Shown here: one piece after another, positions 1 to 8,424 of the stretch
Position numbering within the stretch: the first letter of the stretch is position 1
Layout: each line of letters begins with the position of its first letter
Source of the DNA: CAWJAP01 sp963834365
GTDB lineage: Bacteria > Acidobacteriota > Vicinamibacteria > Vicinamibacterales > Vicinamibacteraceae
Length of the DNA stretch: 64,000 bases
Assembly (NCBI GenBank): GCA_963834365.1
Contig: CAWIBS010000030.1
Coordinates: forward strand, 496,001 to 560,000
Direction of reading: 5' to 3'
The notes under the pieces: generated by a model
Seen by the model: only the letters and a program-made list of their open reading frames with translations
What the model was told of the DNA's origin: nothing
Database searches by the model: none
Translations under genes and position numbers: made by a program

Positions 1-586
1 CCGCGATCTCCTCGGCTCCCTTCGCGCGCATCGACTCGAGCTCGGCCGGGAGCGCCGCCAACCTGCGATCGATCTCCGCGAGCTGACGCTCGGCGGTTGC
101 CGTCGTATCGCGCGCGGCGTCGAGATCGCCACTGATTTGCCGGCGACGGTTCTGCAGATGCAAGGACACCGGTTCGCGCAACAGGTACACCAGGCCGCCC
201 ACGAGCAGGGCAAAGTTGACGACCTTCGCGGCGAGCGCCCACGGGCTCTCGTGACGCGCCCCGGATTCGCCGTGCGGCTCCGGCCCGTGAGCGCTCGACG
301 GAGCCGGGGAGGAGGGTGCCTGATGCGCGCCCGCGTCCGACGGCCGTGCGCCGGGGCGCGGCGCGTGCTCGACAGCAGGCGGCGTGCCGGGATCCGCTTC
401 AACGGATCCGGCCGGAGCTCGAGTCGCCGGGGCGGATGCCGCTGGCTGTGCGGCCTCGACCGGCGCCGGCTCGGGCCGAACAGGCGCCCGCCCCGAGGCC
501 GCCGGCGCCATGGCCAGGATCGCCAACGCGACCATCGTGACGTGCCGACTCACTGAGTCTTGCTTGCGGAAAATTTCACAAGCCAT
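1..586 (-). CDS. atpF: ATP synthase F0 subunit b (partial, 3' end outside window)
   Basis: Peripheral stalk subunit that ties the membrane F0 part of ATP synthase to F1. Read from ATG at 586 the protein has a cleavable-looking hydrophobic start (VTMVALAILAMAPAASG), a long Ala/Pro-rich linker, then the membrane segment VVNFALLVGGLVYLLREP followed by a charged helix (NRRRQISGDLDAARDT, AERQLAEIDRRL) typical of the b-subunit stalk. The end is cut off at base 1. A GTG at 553 is an alternative start; neither has a strong ribosome site. It lies 46 bp downstream of a second b-type gene, as in organisms with paired b and b' subunits. The long extra N-terminal region is unusual against E. coli b but occurs in Acidobacteriota-like genomes (recollection, not checked). 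Confidence 0.8.
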   Translation of the reverse strand, partial: MACEIFRKQDSVSRHVTMVALAILAMAPAASGRAPVRPEPAPVEAAQPAASAPATRAPAGSVEADPGTPPAVEHAPRPGARPSDAGAHQAPSSPAPSSAHGPEPHGESGARHESPWALAAKVVNFALLVGGLVYLLREPVSLHLQNRRRQISGDLDAARDTTATAERQLAEIDRRLAALPAELESMRAKGAEEIA

Positions 587-632
587 GGCACGAGCAGTCT
601 TGCCCAGCGGAAAGATTGAAGGGGACACGACG

Positions 633-1059
633 TCACGAGACCTTGCGTTCGAGAACACGGTCGGCGATGACCTGACTCAGGGACTCGACCTCGGTGGACA
701 GGGCGTCGCGCGCGGTGTTGGTCGCGCTCCGAATCTGGAGCAGCGATGCGGCACGCAGCTCGCCCCCTTCCTCTCGCGTGATCGCCAGCAACTCGCTCCG
801 GCGGTCCAGCGCGGCTCGACGGGCGACGTCCATCTGGCGATCGACTTCCCTCATCGCCGCGGCCACCTGCGCCTCGGTACTCCGTGCTGGCGGCCGACGT
901 CTTGCGCTCGGCCTCGCCGGCGAGCTCGCGCGCCCTGGCGATCGCGCCGTGACGCTCGTGCATGACGCGCAGCAGCGGACGAAACAGAAGCTGCTGCACG
1001 ACGACCGCGAGCAGGAGCACGAACCCGATGACCCAGAGGACCGACAGGTCCGGTATCAC
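633..1059 (-). CDS. atpF': ATP synthase F0 subunit b' (frame change inside)
   Basis: Second b-type stalk subunit. GTG start at 1059 has GGAG about 10 bases upstream. The N terminus is one membrane span (IPDLSVLWVIGFVLLLAVVVQ) followed by QLLFRPLLRVMHERH, a classic b-subunit signature, then a helical charged region ending LSQVIADRVLERKVS. The frame shifts near 880, where GAGTACCGAGG would read correctly as GAGTACGAGG, so one extra C is the simplest explanation. About 141 residues after repair, the size of a b' subunit. It follows selD by 95 bp and precedes atpF, so the two b-type genes form one transcription unit. Confidence 0.8.
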
Positions 1060-1153
1060 GTGTGGTCTCCGAGAAACCGACTGGCCCGAAGGGCCGCTGG
1101 GGAAGCGGCCGGCGCGCGGGCGCGCGAACCGGGCCACCAGACAAACGACAGTT

Positions 1154-2247
1154 TTATACCACTCCCAGACCAGGCTCGGCAAGCACCGCCCGGTGCTCGA
1201 TCCGCCCCGTCAGGCACACCTCGGTGCGACTCCTGAGGCACCACCTCGCCGACCTCCCAGACATCCACGCTGGCCCGGCGGAGGGCGTCCAGCGCGTCCG
1301 TCAACCGGTTGGGCGAAATCACGACGAGCAGCCCCCCCGAGGTCTGCGGATCGTAAACGAGCGCAGCTTCCTCGTCCGACAGCGCCGCCGGAATCTCGGT
1401 ACTCGCGGCGAAATGGGCGCGATTGCTGCGGCCGCCGGCCGTATTGTTCGCGCCCGCCAATTCGAACGCGCCGGGGAGCCAGCGGAACGCGGGACAGGTC
1501 GAACATGAGCGTCACGCCACTGGCCCTGGCGATTTCGGTCGCATGCCCGACCAGACCAAACCCGGTGACGTCCGTGCATGCCTGGACAACCCCAGGCCCC
1601 GTTGACGCCAGAGACGCAGCCGCCGAACGATTGAGGGCGCGCATCGAGGCGACCGCCGCATCAGCAACATCGGAAGCGGCGCGCCCGCGCTTGATCGCGG
1701 TCGAAACGATCCCCGTTCCGACAGGCTTGGTCAACACCACGCGTCCTCCGGGCAGCGCCCCGGCGTTCGCCCACACGTGGTCGGGATGGACGGTCCCCGT
1801 CACCGCATAGCCAAACTTCACCTCGGCGTCGCGGACCGTGTGGCCGCCGAGCAGTGCAACCCCCGCCTCTCGCAACTTGTCGTGCCCACCGGTGAAGATC
1901 GCGCGCACGACCTCGATCTCAATCTGCCCCTGCGGCAGCGCAGCGATCGCAAGCGCCGTCGCGGGCGCTCCACCCATCGCATAGACGTCGCTGAGCGCGT
2001 TCGCCGCCGCAATCTGCCCGTACGCATAGGGATCGTCGACGATGGGGGTGAAGAAATCGACAGTCTGCACGAGGGTCGTGCCGTCGGTGAGTCTGAACAC
2101 ACCGGCATCGTCATGGGTCCGGAAGTCAATCAGGACCCGCGGATCGTGCGGCACGGGCAATTCGCTCAGCACCTGAGCAAGCTCGCCTGGGGCGAGTTTG
2201 CTCGCTCAACCGGCGCAGGACGAATAGTCGGTCAACCTTCTCTTCAT
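1154..2247 (-). CDS. selD: Selenide, water dikinase, itself a selenoprotein (UGA = Sec14)
   Basis: Makes selenophosphate from selenide and ATP, the selenium donor for selenocysteine and selenouridine. Read from ATG at 2247 the start is MKRRLTDYSSCAG-UGA-ASKLAPGEL; the UGA at 2208-2206 falls exactly where SelD has its catalytic Cys/Sec, three residues before the essential Lys (here K17). Downstream are TVDFFTPIVDDPYAYGQIAAANALSDVYAMGG and DPQTSGGLLV, diagnostic of SelD. Automated callers would start at the GTG at 2172 and lose the active site. Frame changes occur near 1473 (extra base in CTCCCCGG) and probably near 1240, after which the likely C terminus reads EVCLTGRIEHRAVLAEPGLGVV and stops at 1154. 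It lies 43 bp downstream of parB. The C-terminal end is less certain than the rest. Confidence 0.88.
2175..2208 (-). promoter_or_regulatory. Candidate bacterial SECIS hairpin for SelD Sec14
   Basis: Directly after the in-frame UGA the message can fold into a strong two-part hairpin: outer stem GAGCAA/TTGCTC, one A-C mismatch, inner stem CTCGCC/GGCGAG, loop CCA. Position (first paired base 2-3 nt after UGA, apex about 17-20 nt away) agrees with bacterial SECIS elements bound by SelB. The loop has no clear bulged U as in E. coli fdhF, but bacterial SECIS sequences vary. Support comes from sequence complementarity only. Confidence 0.6.
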
Positions 2248-2289
2248 GATGTCTGGCAAACAACGACGCGTACGGGTCGCGACGATGGT

Positions 2290-3153
2290 TCAACGGCGGC
2301 TGGCGAGGAGCTCGTAGAGACGAATGAGCTCCTCTTCGTTCACGAAATCGATTTCAATCCGGCCTCCGGGTCCTTGACGGACGATCCGCACACGCGAGCC
2401 GAGTGCGAGTCGCAAGGCGTCTTCCGCATTCCGCGTGTGAACGTCCTTCGGCGCCTCGTCGGAACGCTGCGCTGGAGGCGACGCCAGCCGGCGCACGAGA
2501 GCTTCGGTTTCTCGGACGGACAGCCGGCTGCCAAGCACTTCGCCGACGGCCCGGCGAACGAGAGCGGGATCATCGAGCGCCACAATCGCCCGCGCATGTC
2601 CCATCGACAGCGCACCCGAAGCCACTTCCTGCTGGACGTCCTCCGGGAGTTTCAACAGCCGGAGGTAGTTGGCAATCGATGCCCGATCCTTGCCGACGGC
2701 CGCCGCAATTGCCTCTTGCGTCAAGTGGAACTCGATCCCGAGACGCCGATAGGCGAGCGCCTCGTCGATCGGATTGAGGTTTTCGCGCTGGATGTTCTCG
2801 ATCAGCGCAATCTCGAGAAGCTTCTCGTCGGCGACAGGTTTGATGACGACGGGAACCCTGAGCAGCCCTGCCATCTGTGCGGCACGCCACCGCCGTTCGC
2901 CCGCCACAATCTCAAAGCGCTCACCCGCCCGACGGACCAGGATGGGTTGGATGACGCCGTTGGCTCGAATGGATTGAGCAAGTTCTTCCAACCCGGCTTC
3001 GCTCATCTGAGCTCTGGGTTGGAAAGGGTTCGGGGTAAGACGGTCCAGGTCGATTTCAACAGTCCCCTCGCGAACCGCTGCGCTTTGATCGGGCAGGACA
3101 TCAGGAATTAGGGCACTTAACCCCCTGCCCAGAGCTGGACGCTTCTCAGCCAC
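2290..3153 (-). CDS. parB: Chromosome partitioning protein ParB
   Basis: CTPase clamp that loads at parS and spreads to organise the origin region. Intact 287-residue frame. Visible parts: N-terminal KRPALGRGLSALIPD (ParA-interacting region), the ParB/Srx domain with NPFQPR and IVAGERRWRAAQ (CTP-binding motif GERRxRA), ENIQRENLNPIDEA, and a helix-turn-helix LTQEAIAAAVGKDRASIANYLRLL that reads parS. C-terminal dimer helix ends the protein. It overlaps parA by 8 bases, so the two are co-translated. A matching parS lies about 0.9 kb upstream inside rsmG. Complete and of normal length. Confidence 0.97.
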   Translation of the reverse strand: MAEKRPALGRGLSALIPDVLPDQSAAVREGTVEIDLDRLTPNPFQPRAQMSEAGLEELAQSIRANGVIQPILVRRAGERFEIVAGERRWRAAQMAGLLRVPVVIKPVADEKLLEIALIENIQRENLNPIDEALAYRRLGIEFHLTQEAIAAAVGKDRASIANYLRLLKLPEDVQQEVASGALSMGHARAIVALDDPALVRRAVGEVLGSRLSVRETEALVRRLASPPAQRSDEAPKDVHTRNAEDALRLALGSRVRIVRQGPGGRIEIDFVNEEELIRLYELLASRR

Positions 3154-3940
3154 GACTGGCCTCCATGTCCGGCCTTGAAGTTCGAGCCATAACTTCTTTA
3201 GTTAGAGAAAGATACGCTTCTGCACCGCGCGATTTCACGTCATAGAGAATCACCGGCATGCCGTGGCTCGGCGCTTCCCCGAGTTTGATATTTCGCGGGA
3301 TCGCTGTCGTGAATACCTTCTCCTTGAAGAACCCCCGAATATCCTGCGCGACTTGCTGCGCCAGGTTGGTCCGCTCGTCGTGCATGGTCAGGAGGACACC
3401 GAGGATGTCCAGCGTCGGGTTCAGCAAGGCTCGGACGCGTCGCACGGTCGCAACCAGATCCGCGATCCCCTCGAGCGCAAAGTACTCGCAATGCAATGGA
3501 ATGAGGACGGTGTCAGCGGCGACAAGCGCGTTGAGGGTGAGCAAGCCGAGTGAGGGTGGAGTGTCGACGAGGATGTAGTCGTACGCGGAGCGAGTATCGG
3601 CCAGCAGATCGCGGAGCCGGGATTCTCGCCTGTCCAGATGTACGAGCTCGATCTCAGCCCCGGCCAGATCGCGGTTGGCTGGAACCAGAGACAACCGATC
3701 AACTCCCGTGCAGACGATCGGCATCGTGGCCGTGCTCTCCGCCGTCAGGCTTTCGTAGATGGTCGGTCCGCCGGCGGTGGCATCCTTCTGCCCAACCCCG
3801 CTGGTCATGTTGCCCTGTGGATCCAGATCGACCAGAAGAACGCGACGCTCCGCGAACGCAAGGCAGGCACCCAGGTTGATCGCGGTGGTTGTTTTTCCAA
3901 CACCACCCTTTTGGTTCGAAACCGCGATGATGGTACCCAT
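3146..3940 (-). CDS. parA: Chromosome partitioning ATPase ParA/Soj
   Basis: Walker-type ATPase that moves ParB-parS complexes. 264 residues, intact. The deviant Walker A motif KGGVGKTTTAINLGACLA starts at about residue 10, Walker B-like region YDYILVDTPPSLG in the middle, and DLDPQGNMTSG after the second strand. The length and absence of an N-terminal DNA-binding domain place it with chromosomal Soj-type ParA rather than plasmid type Ia. It follows rsmG by 62 bp and overlaps parB by 8 bases, the usual rsmG-parA-parB order near bacterial origins. Confidence 0.97.
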   Translation of the reverse strand: MGTIIAVSNQKGGVGKTTTAINLGACLAFAERRVLLVDLDPQGNMTSGVGQKDATAGGPTIYESLTAESTATMPIVCTGVDRLSLVPANRDLAGAEIELVHLDRRESRLRDLLADTRSAYDYILVDTPPSLGLLTLNALVAADTVLIPLHCEYFALEGIADLVATVRRVRALLNPTLDILGVLLTMHDERTNLAQQVAQDIRGFFKEKVFTTAIPRNIKLGEAPSHGMPVILYDVKSRGAEAYLSLTKEVMARTSRPDMEASRG

Positions 3941-4002
3941 GGAGAGGCTTGGAGAGCTCGAGACCTGGAGAGCTCAGAGAATAGTCACTCAGCCGAGGAG
4001 GG

Positions 4003-4662
4003 TCAACAAAGCCCGCTGTTCCACGTGGAACGCTGGAGCACGACGAGCCGGTTGCCGGGATCAAACAACTGCTCCTCCGCCAGGACCCCGAACGTTGCCG
4101 GCACCTGGCCGAGTCCGCCCGTTCCGCTGCGGAACAACAGGACTCGCCCGTCCGCTGCAAGCAACCGCGCAAGATGCTCCCAGAGAACGTCGTCGAGCCG
4201 CACCGCTCGGATCGAAACCATATCCGCGCGCTCCGCATCTGCGGGGAGATGCTCGAATCGCTGCGTCTCGATACGAACGTCTGGCAGAACCAAGGTCCGA
4301 ACCGCCTCTCTGAGAAAGGCACTTTTCCGAGCTCGTGCCTCGACCATACGGAGCGAGAGGTGGGGCAGAACTATCTTCAACGGGATCGCAGGAGAGCCGT
4401 TGCCGGACCCCACATCCAGCAGACGGGTGCCGCAGGCATGCCGCGCGGCCAGAAGCGGTTCGGCAATGAGTCGACTGATTGCGCCGTCCACCTCTCGGAA
4501 CCCGGTCAAATTGATGCGTTTGTTCCAGGCGAACAGTAGGGAAAGATATCGGGCCAGTTGCTCCAACTGCGCGGCTGCCGGCTTCATGCCCAAAGCCGAT
4601 AGGCGCTGCTCGATTTCGTTCCTGAGACGGGGAGTGTCGGTATCGAGCAGAGCGGCGTTCAA
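4003..4662 (-). CDS. rsmG: 16S rRNA (guanine527-N7)-methyltransferase
   Basis: Methylates G527 of 16S rRNA using SAM (formerly gidB). 219 residues from a TTG start at 4662 that overlaps the mnmG stop (TTGA), with purine-rich GGGGGAACC upstream. Motif I is LLDVGSGNGSPAIPLKI, the RsmG SAM-binding loop, preceded by WNKRINLTGFREVD, also characteristic. The last residues (RSTWNSGLC) are encoded across the parS site at 4017-4032. TTG was preferred because the same frame continues upstream without a stop only through the frame-shifted tail of mnmG. Part of the mnmE-mnmG-rsmG-parA-parB run. Confidence 0.93.
   Translation of the reverse strand: MNAALLDTDTPRLRNEIEQRLSALGMKPAAAQLEQLARYLSLLFAWNKRINLTGFREVDGAISRLIAEPLLAARHACGTRLLDVGSGNGSPAIPLKIVLPHLSLRMVEARARKSAFLREAVRTLVLPDVRIETQRFEHLPADAERADMVSIRAVRLDDVLWEHLARLLAADGRVLLFRSGTGGLGQVPATFGVLAEEQLFDPGNRLVVLQRSTWNSGLC
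4017..4032. promoter_or_regulatory. parS centromere site
   Basis: TGTTCCACGTGGAACG matches the 16-bp bacterial parS palindrome (TGTTYCACGTGRAACA) at 15 of 16 positions. It lies in the 3' end of rsmG, 77 bp upstream of the parA start, with parA/parB right next to it and the oriC region about 7 kb away. ParB would nucleate here. I found no second copy in the window by eye. Confidence 0.9.
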
Positions 4663-6492
4663 TGTTGGGTTCCCCCGGCCTCCAAGCGTCGCAGGTATCC
4701 AGAGAGAACGACGAGCGCCGCTGGAGTCATTCCGGAGATTCGTGACGCTTGCCCAAGTGTTTCTGGCCGGTACTCCGTCAGTCGCTGCACGATCTCGCGT
4801 CCAATGCCGGGAACCTGGCCGAACGGAAACCCATCGGGTATCCGTCGCATTTCGTCCCGCCGCGCAGTCGCGATCTGCTCGTTCTCGCGGTGGAGGTAGC
4901 CCTCGGTACTTGATTTCCGCTTCCAGACTCGATTCGTCCAGGGCCCCGGTCTCGGACCGGAGATCCAGCAAGAGTTCCTTCGGCAACGACCGCACCCGCA
5001 CATCGGGCCGCTTGAGCAATTGCCTGGCCGGGCCGCGCTGACCATCTGGTCCTGAAACGACCGCGTCCAACGAGCTCACGTTGCGGACAAGCCTCTCGCG
5101 GCGACGCTCGAATCGGGCCCACCTCAAGTCGTCCACCAAGCCAACCTCGCGCCCACGCGGCGTCAGTCGAAGGTCGGCATTGTCGATTCGGAGCCGAAGC
5201 CGATACTCGGCTCTCGACGTGAACATCCGATATGGCTCGAGACATCCCCTGGTGACCAAATCGTCGATCAGGATGCCGATGTACGCTTCGTCTCTGAGCA
5301 GAATGAGCGGCGGCAACGACCGCGCGCTTCGCGCGGCGTTGATACCGGCCATCAACCCCTGCGCGGCGGCCTCCTCATAGCCCGACGTCCCGTTGATCTG
5401 CCCGGCGAGATAGAGTCCCGGCACCGCCTTCGACTCCAGCGACGCCCTCAGCTCCGTCGGTTGAATGAAGTCGTACTCCACCGCATAACCAGGCCTCAGC
5501 ATCTCGGCACGACCGAGACCAGGCAGCGATCGAACCAGTTGCTCCTGGAGCGGCGCCGGAAGGCTCATCGAAAAACCGTTGACGTAGATCTCACGGACGT
5601 TCAGTCCCTCGGGTTCCAGGAAGATCTGGTGCGTCTCCTTGTCCGGGAAGCGCATGATCTTGTCCTCGAGAGAGGGGCAATAACGGGGACCGATGCCCTG
5701 GATCTGGCCGTTGTATAGCGGCGATTGGCTGATGTTGGCGCGAACCAGATCACGGACGCGCTCGGTCGTGTAGAGAAGATGACAGCTGATCTGCGGCCGT
5801 GACAGCCGACGTGTCAGGAACGAAAAGGGAACCGCTTCGGCATCGCCCCGCTCTTCGTGAAGCTGCGAAAAATCTATCGTGCCGCGATCGAGGCGCGGAG
5901 GCGTTCCGGTCTTCAACCGTCCCCATCGAAGGCCGAGGCTCTTCAGAGACTCGGCCAGGAAGTGGGATGGAGGTTCGCCGTGCCGGCCGGCAGGTCGTCG
6001 GTCCGGTCCGACGTGAATGAGGCCATTAAGGAACGTCCCAGTGGTTATAACCACTGTCGGACTCTCGATGCTTCGCCCGTCTTCCAGCACCACGCCGCCG
6101 AGACCGGCGGTCCGGTGCGTCAACTTCCCGACTCGCCCAAACACCCAGTCGATGTTCGGCTCGCTCTCGAGCCTGGTGCGCATCCACTCTGAGTAGACGC
6201 GCTTGTCCGCCTGTGCTCGTGGCGACCACACCGCTGGCCCGCGGCTCCGGTTCAGCAACTTGAACTGGATCCCCGTCTCATCGATTGCCTGCCCCATCAA
6301 CCCGCCCAGCGCATCAACCTCGCGGACGAGATGGCCTTTCGCGGTCCCGCCCACGGCCGGATTGCACGGCATCGCAGCCACTGTGTCACCACTCATCGTG
6401 CACAGCGCGACCCGGCAGCCCAAGCGCGCAGCCGCAAATGCGGCCTCGCACCCGGCATGCCCGGCGCCCACGACGACTACATCGACTTTCAT
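4659..6492 (-). CDS. mnmG: tRNA uridine-5-carboxymethylaminomethyl modification enzyme MnmG (frame change inside)
   Basis: FAD-dependent partner of MnmE that modifies U34 of certain tRNAs. The N terminus VDVVVVGAGHAGCEAAFAAARLG is the FAD-binding Rossmann motif; NPAVGGTAKGHLVREVDALGG, GTFLNGLIHVG, PRYCPSLEDKI and GQINGTSGYEEAAAQGL are all MnmG signatures. Near 4895 the frame changes (AAGTACCGAGGGC, one extra C against AAGTACGAGGGC); the C-terminal domain continues in the next frame as EGYLHRENEQI ... PGIGREIVQRLTEYRPETLGQASRISGMTPAAL and ends QH at 4659. About 610 residues after repair, normal length. Sits 12 bp after mnmE. Confidence 0.93.
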
Positions 6493-6504
6493 TGGTCTTT
6501 TGAC

Positions 6505-7878
6505 CTATTTTCCAATACAGAATCGCTCGAATATCGCGTCGAGCACATCGTCCGGCGAGCGCCTGCCCACGACCTCGTCGAGCGCACGCTCGGCTCCCTG
6601 CAGAACAGCCATTACCAGTTCCTCCGGTTGACCGGCGGCGGCAAGCTCTCTCACCTCCGAGAGCCGCTCGCGCACTCGCTCGAGCAGTGTGACATGGCGC
6701 ACGTTCGTGACGCCGATCTGCTCGCCGATGTCCGGAGCGCCAAGCAGGACCTGGAGCAGCGCTGATCTCAACGCGCCGAGCCCGGCGCCCGTCGTCGCCG
6801 ACAACTCGACGCGATCGATCGATCCTGCGTTGATGTCGTCGTGGCCCCAGGCTGCGGGCAGATCGCATTTGTTGATCGCCGCGACGCACGGGACGCCCTG
6901 TCCCAGATCTGAGAGTTCCTGCCACTCGTCTGCCGCCAGAGGTCGCGATCGATCCAGCACCAGTACCAGCAGATCGGCGCCCAGTGCGGCGCCTCGCGTC
7001 CGTTCGATCCCCTCACGCTCGATCACTTCGACAGAGTCTCGCAGACCTGCTGTGTCAACGAGCGTCAGCGGAACGCCCCCGACATCGCACCGCTCCGTCA
7101 GCAGATCGCGCGTCGTCCCGGCAATCGACGTCACGATCGCGCGGTTCGCTCCCAGGAAGGCGTTGAAGAGGCTCGATTTCCCGACGTTGGGGGCGCCGAC
7201 GAAGACCACGCGCCGCCCTTCGCGTATCACGCGCCCAGCCGCCGCCTGCCGAAGCAAAGCCTCGACCGCAGCCCGCGCCGCATCGACATCGTCCACGACC
7301 GCGGCGGGATCGATGAAATGGTACCCCTCCTCGGGAAAGTCCACCGAGGCTTCGAGTCGCACGCGCAGATCGAAGAGACGCGTTGCAATCGAGGCGATCG
7401 CATGGGTGAGCGATCCGTCGAGCTGATCGATCGCCAGTCGCGCCTGTGCGGGGGTCACCGCGTCTATCAGGTCGGCGACGGCCTCGGCCTGGACGAGGTC
7501 CAGCTTGCCATTGACGTAGGCACGCAGCGTGAACTCACCCGGCCTGGCCAGACGCGCGCCGGCTCGGACGAGTGACGCGAGCATGCGTTCGAGCACGACG
7601 GGACTTCCGTGCCCGGATATTTCGATGGTGTCGTCGCCCGTGTAGGACGCCGGCGCCGGGAAGAAGGTGGCGATGACGCGATCGAGTTGCTGTCGATCGG
7701 CCTCGCCGCCGCCGTCCGTGATGCGGCGGAGCGACGCGAATCGTGGCCGAAGGGCTCCACCGCTCAGGACACGGCCGACGACGCGTTGCGCAGACGGACC
7801 GGCGACTCTCAAGACGCCGATGCCTGAGCGGCCTGGTGGAGTGGCAATGGCGACGATCGTGTCGTCTGGCGCGTACAC
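6505..7878 (-). CDS. mnmE: tRNA modification GTPase MnmE
   Basis: Potassium-dependent GTPase acting with MnmG on the U34 wobble base. Intact 457 residues from a GTG start. Visible: N-terminal folate-binding domain (DTIVAIATPPGRSGIGVLRVAG), G1 loop GAPNVGKSSLFNAFLG, TSIAGTTRD (G2), DTAGLR (G3), NKCD (G4), and the diagnostic C-terminal tail ending FCIGK, whose Cys is needed for modification. Placed directly before mnmG in one transcription unit. Confidence 0.97.
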   Translation of the reverse strand: MYAPDDTIVAIATPPGRSGIGVLRVAGPSAQRVVGRVLSGGALRPRFASLRRITDGGGEADRQQLDRVIATFFPAPASYTGDDTIEISGHGSPVVLERMLASLVRAGARLARPGEFTLRAYVNGKLDLVQAEAVADLIDAVTPAQARLAIDQLDGSLTHAIASIATRLFDLRVRLEASVDFPEEGYHFIDPAAVVDDVDAARAAVEALLRQAAAGRVIREGRRVVFVGAPNVGKSSLFNAFLGANRAIVTSIAGTTRDLLTERCDVGGVPLTLVDTAGLRDSVEVIEREGIERTRGAALGADLLVLVLDRSRPLAADEWQELSDLGQGVPCVAAINKCDLPAAWGHDDINAGSIDRVELSATTGAGLGALRSALLQVLLGAPDIGEQIGVTNVRHVTLLERVRERLSEVRELAAAGQPEELVMAVLQGAERALDEVVGRRSPDDVLDAIFERFCIGK

Positions 7879-7915
7879 GGATTCTCTACGCGGGCGCGCG
7901 GACCGCCGCGGTGTG

Positions 7916-8389
7916 TCAGCCGCGTTCCTTCGGCGATCGAAGGCTGATGAATACCTGCTTCAACTGCCCGTCGCCCTGGCTCTCGGAGCAGACCTCGGGA
8001 TCGCGCGCGACCTCGAGATGGACGATGCGCCGTGCGTACGAATTGAGCGGTCCGAGCTCCTGCGCGACGCCCGTTGATTTGGCCCGCTCCATCAGGAAGC
8101 GCGCCATCTGCTGCAGTTCGGCGTCTTTGCCTCGCCGGAAGCCCAGGGCGTCGACGACGATGCGCTGGTTACCCCCGATGTCGCGCCGGTATGCGGTGTT
8201 GACCAGATGCTGCAGCGCGTCCAGTCCCTCGCCCTTTCTGCGCAGCAGCAGCTCGCTTTCGTCTCCGCGCACGTCTACTTCAAGACTGCCGTCCGGAAGG
8301 TCCGAGACCACGATCTCGACGTCCATGCCCAATGCTTCGACGATGTCGCCAACGAAGGCCTTCACTTCGTCATGCCATTGCGCGCTCAC
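7916..8389 (-). CDS. jag: KH/R3H RNA-binding protein (Jag / KhpB)
   Basis: Single-strand nucleic acid-binding protein usually paired with YidC; in Gram-positives KhpB regulates cell elongation. 157 residues, intact. It lacks the N-terminal Jag_N domain and starts directly in the KH-like fold (DVEIVVSDLPDGSLEVDVRG, then EGLDALQHLVNTAYRR), followed by an R3H domain with ARFLMERAKSTGVAQELGPLNSYARRIVHLEV. It lies 35 bp downstream of yidC, the usual neighbour. The family is sure; the cellular role here is inferred. Confidence 0.9.
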   Translation of the reverse strand: MSAQWHDEVKAFVGDIVEALGMDVEIVVSDLPDGSLEVDVRGDESELLLRRKGEGLDALQHLVNTAYRRDIGGNQRIVVDALGFRRGKDAELQQMARFLMERAKSTGVAQELGPLNSYARRIVHLEVARDPEVCSESQGDGQLKQVFISLRSPKERG

Positions 8390-8424
8390 GGATGACCTCC
8401 TGTCCTCGACGTCGGTTCATTCAG

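Noticed and set aside
1154..1240. Candidate tRNA-Sec gene behind selD
   Set aside because: No TTCGA-type T arm, no CCA end and no 8-bp acceptor stem can be formed; the stretch reads better as the frame-shifted end of selD.
4003..6492. Natural MnmG-RsmG fusion protein
   Set aside because: The apparent fusion comes from a frame fault near 4895; the next frame carries the real MnmG C terminus and stop, with rsmG starting at an overlapping TTG.
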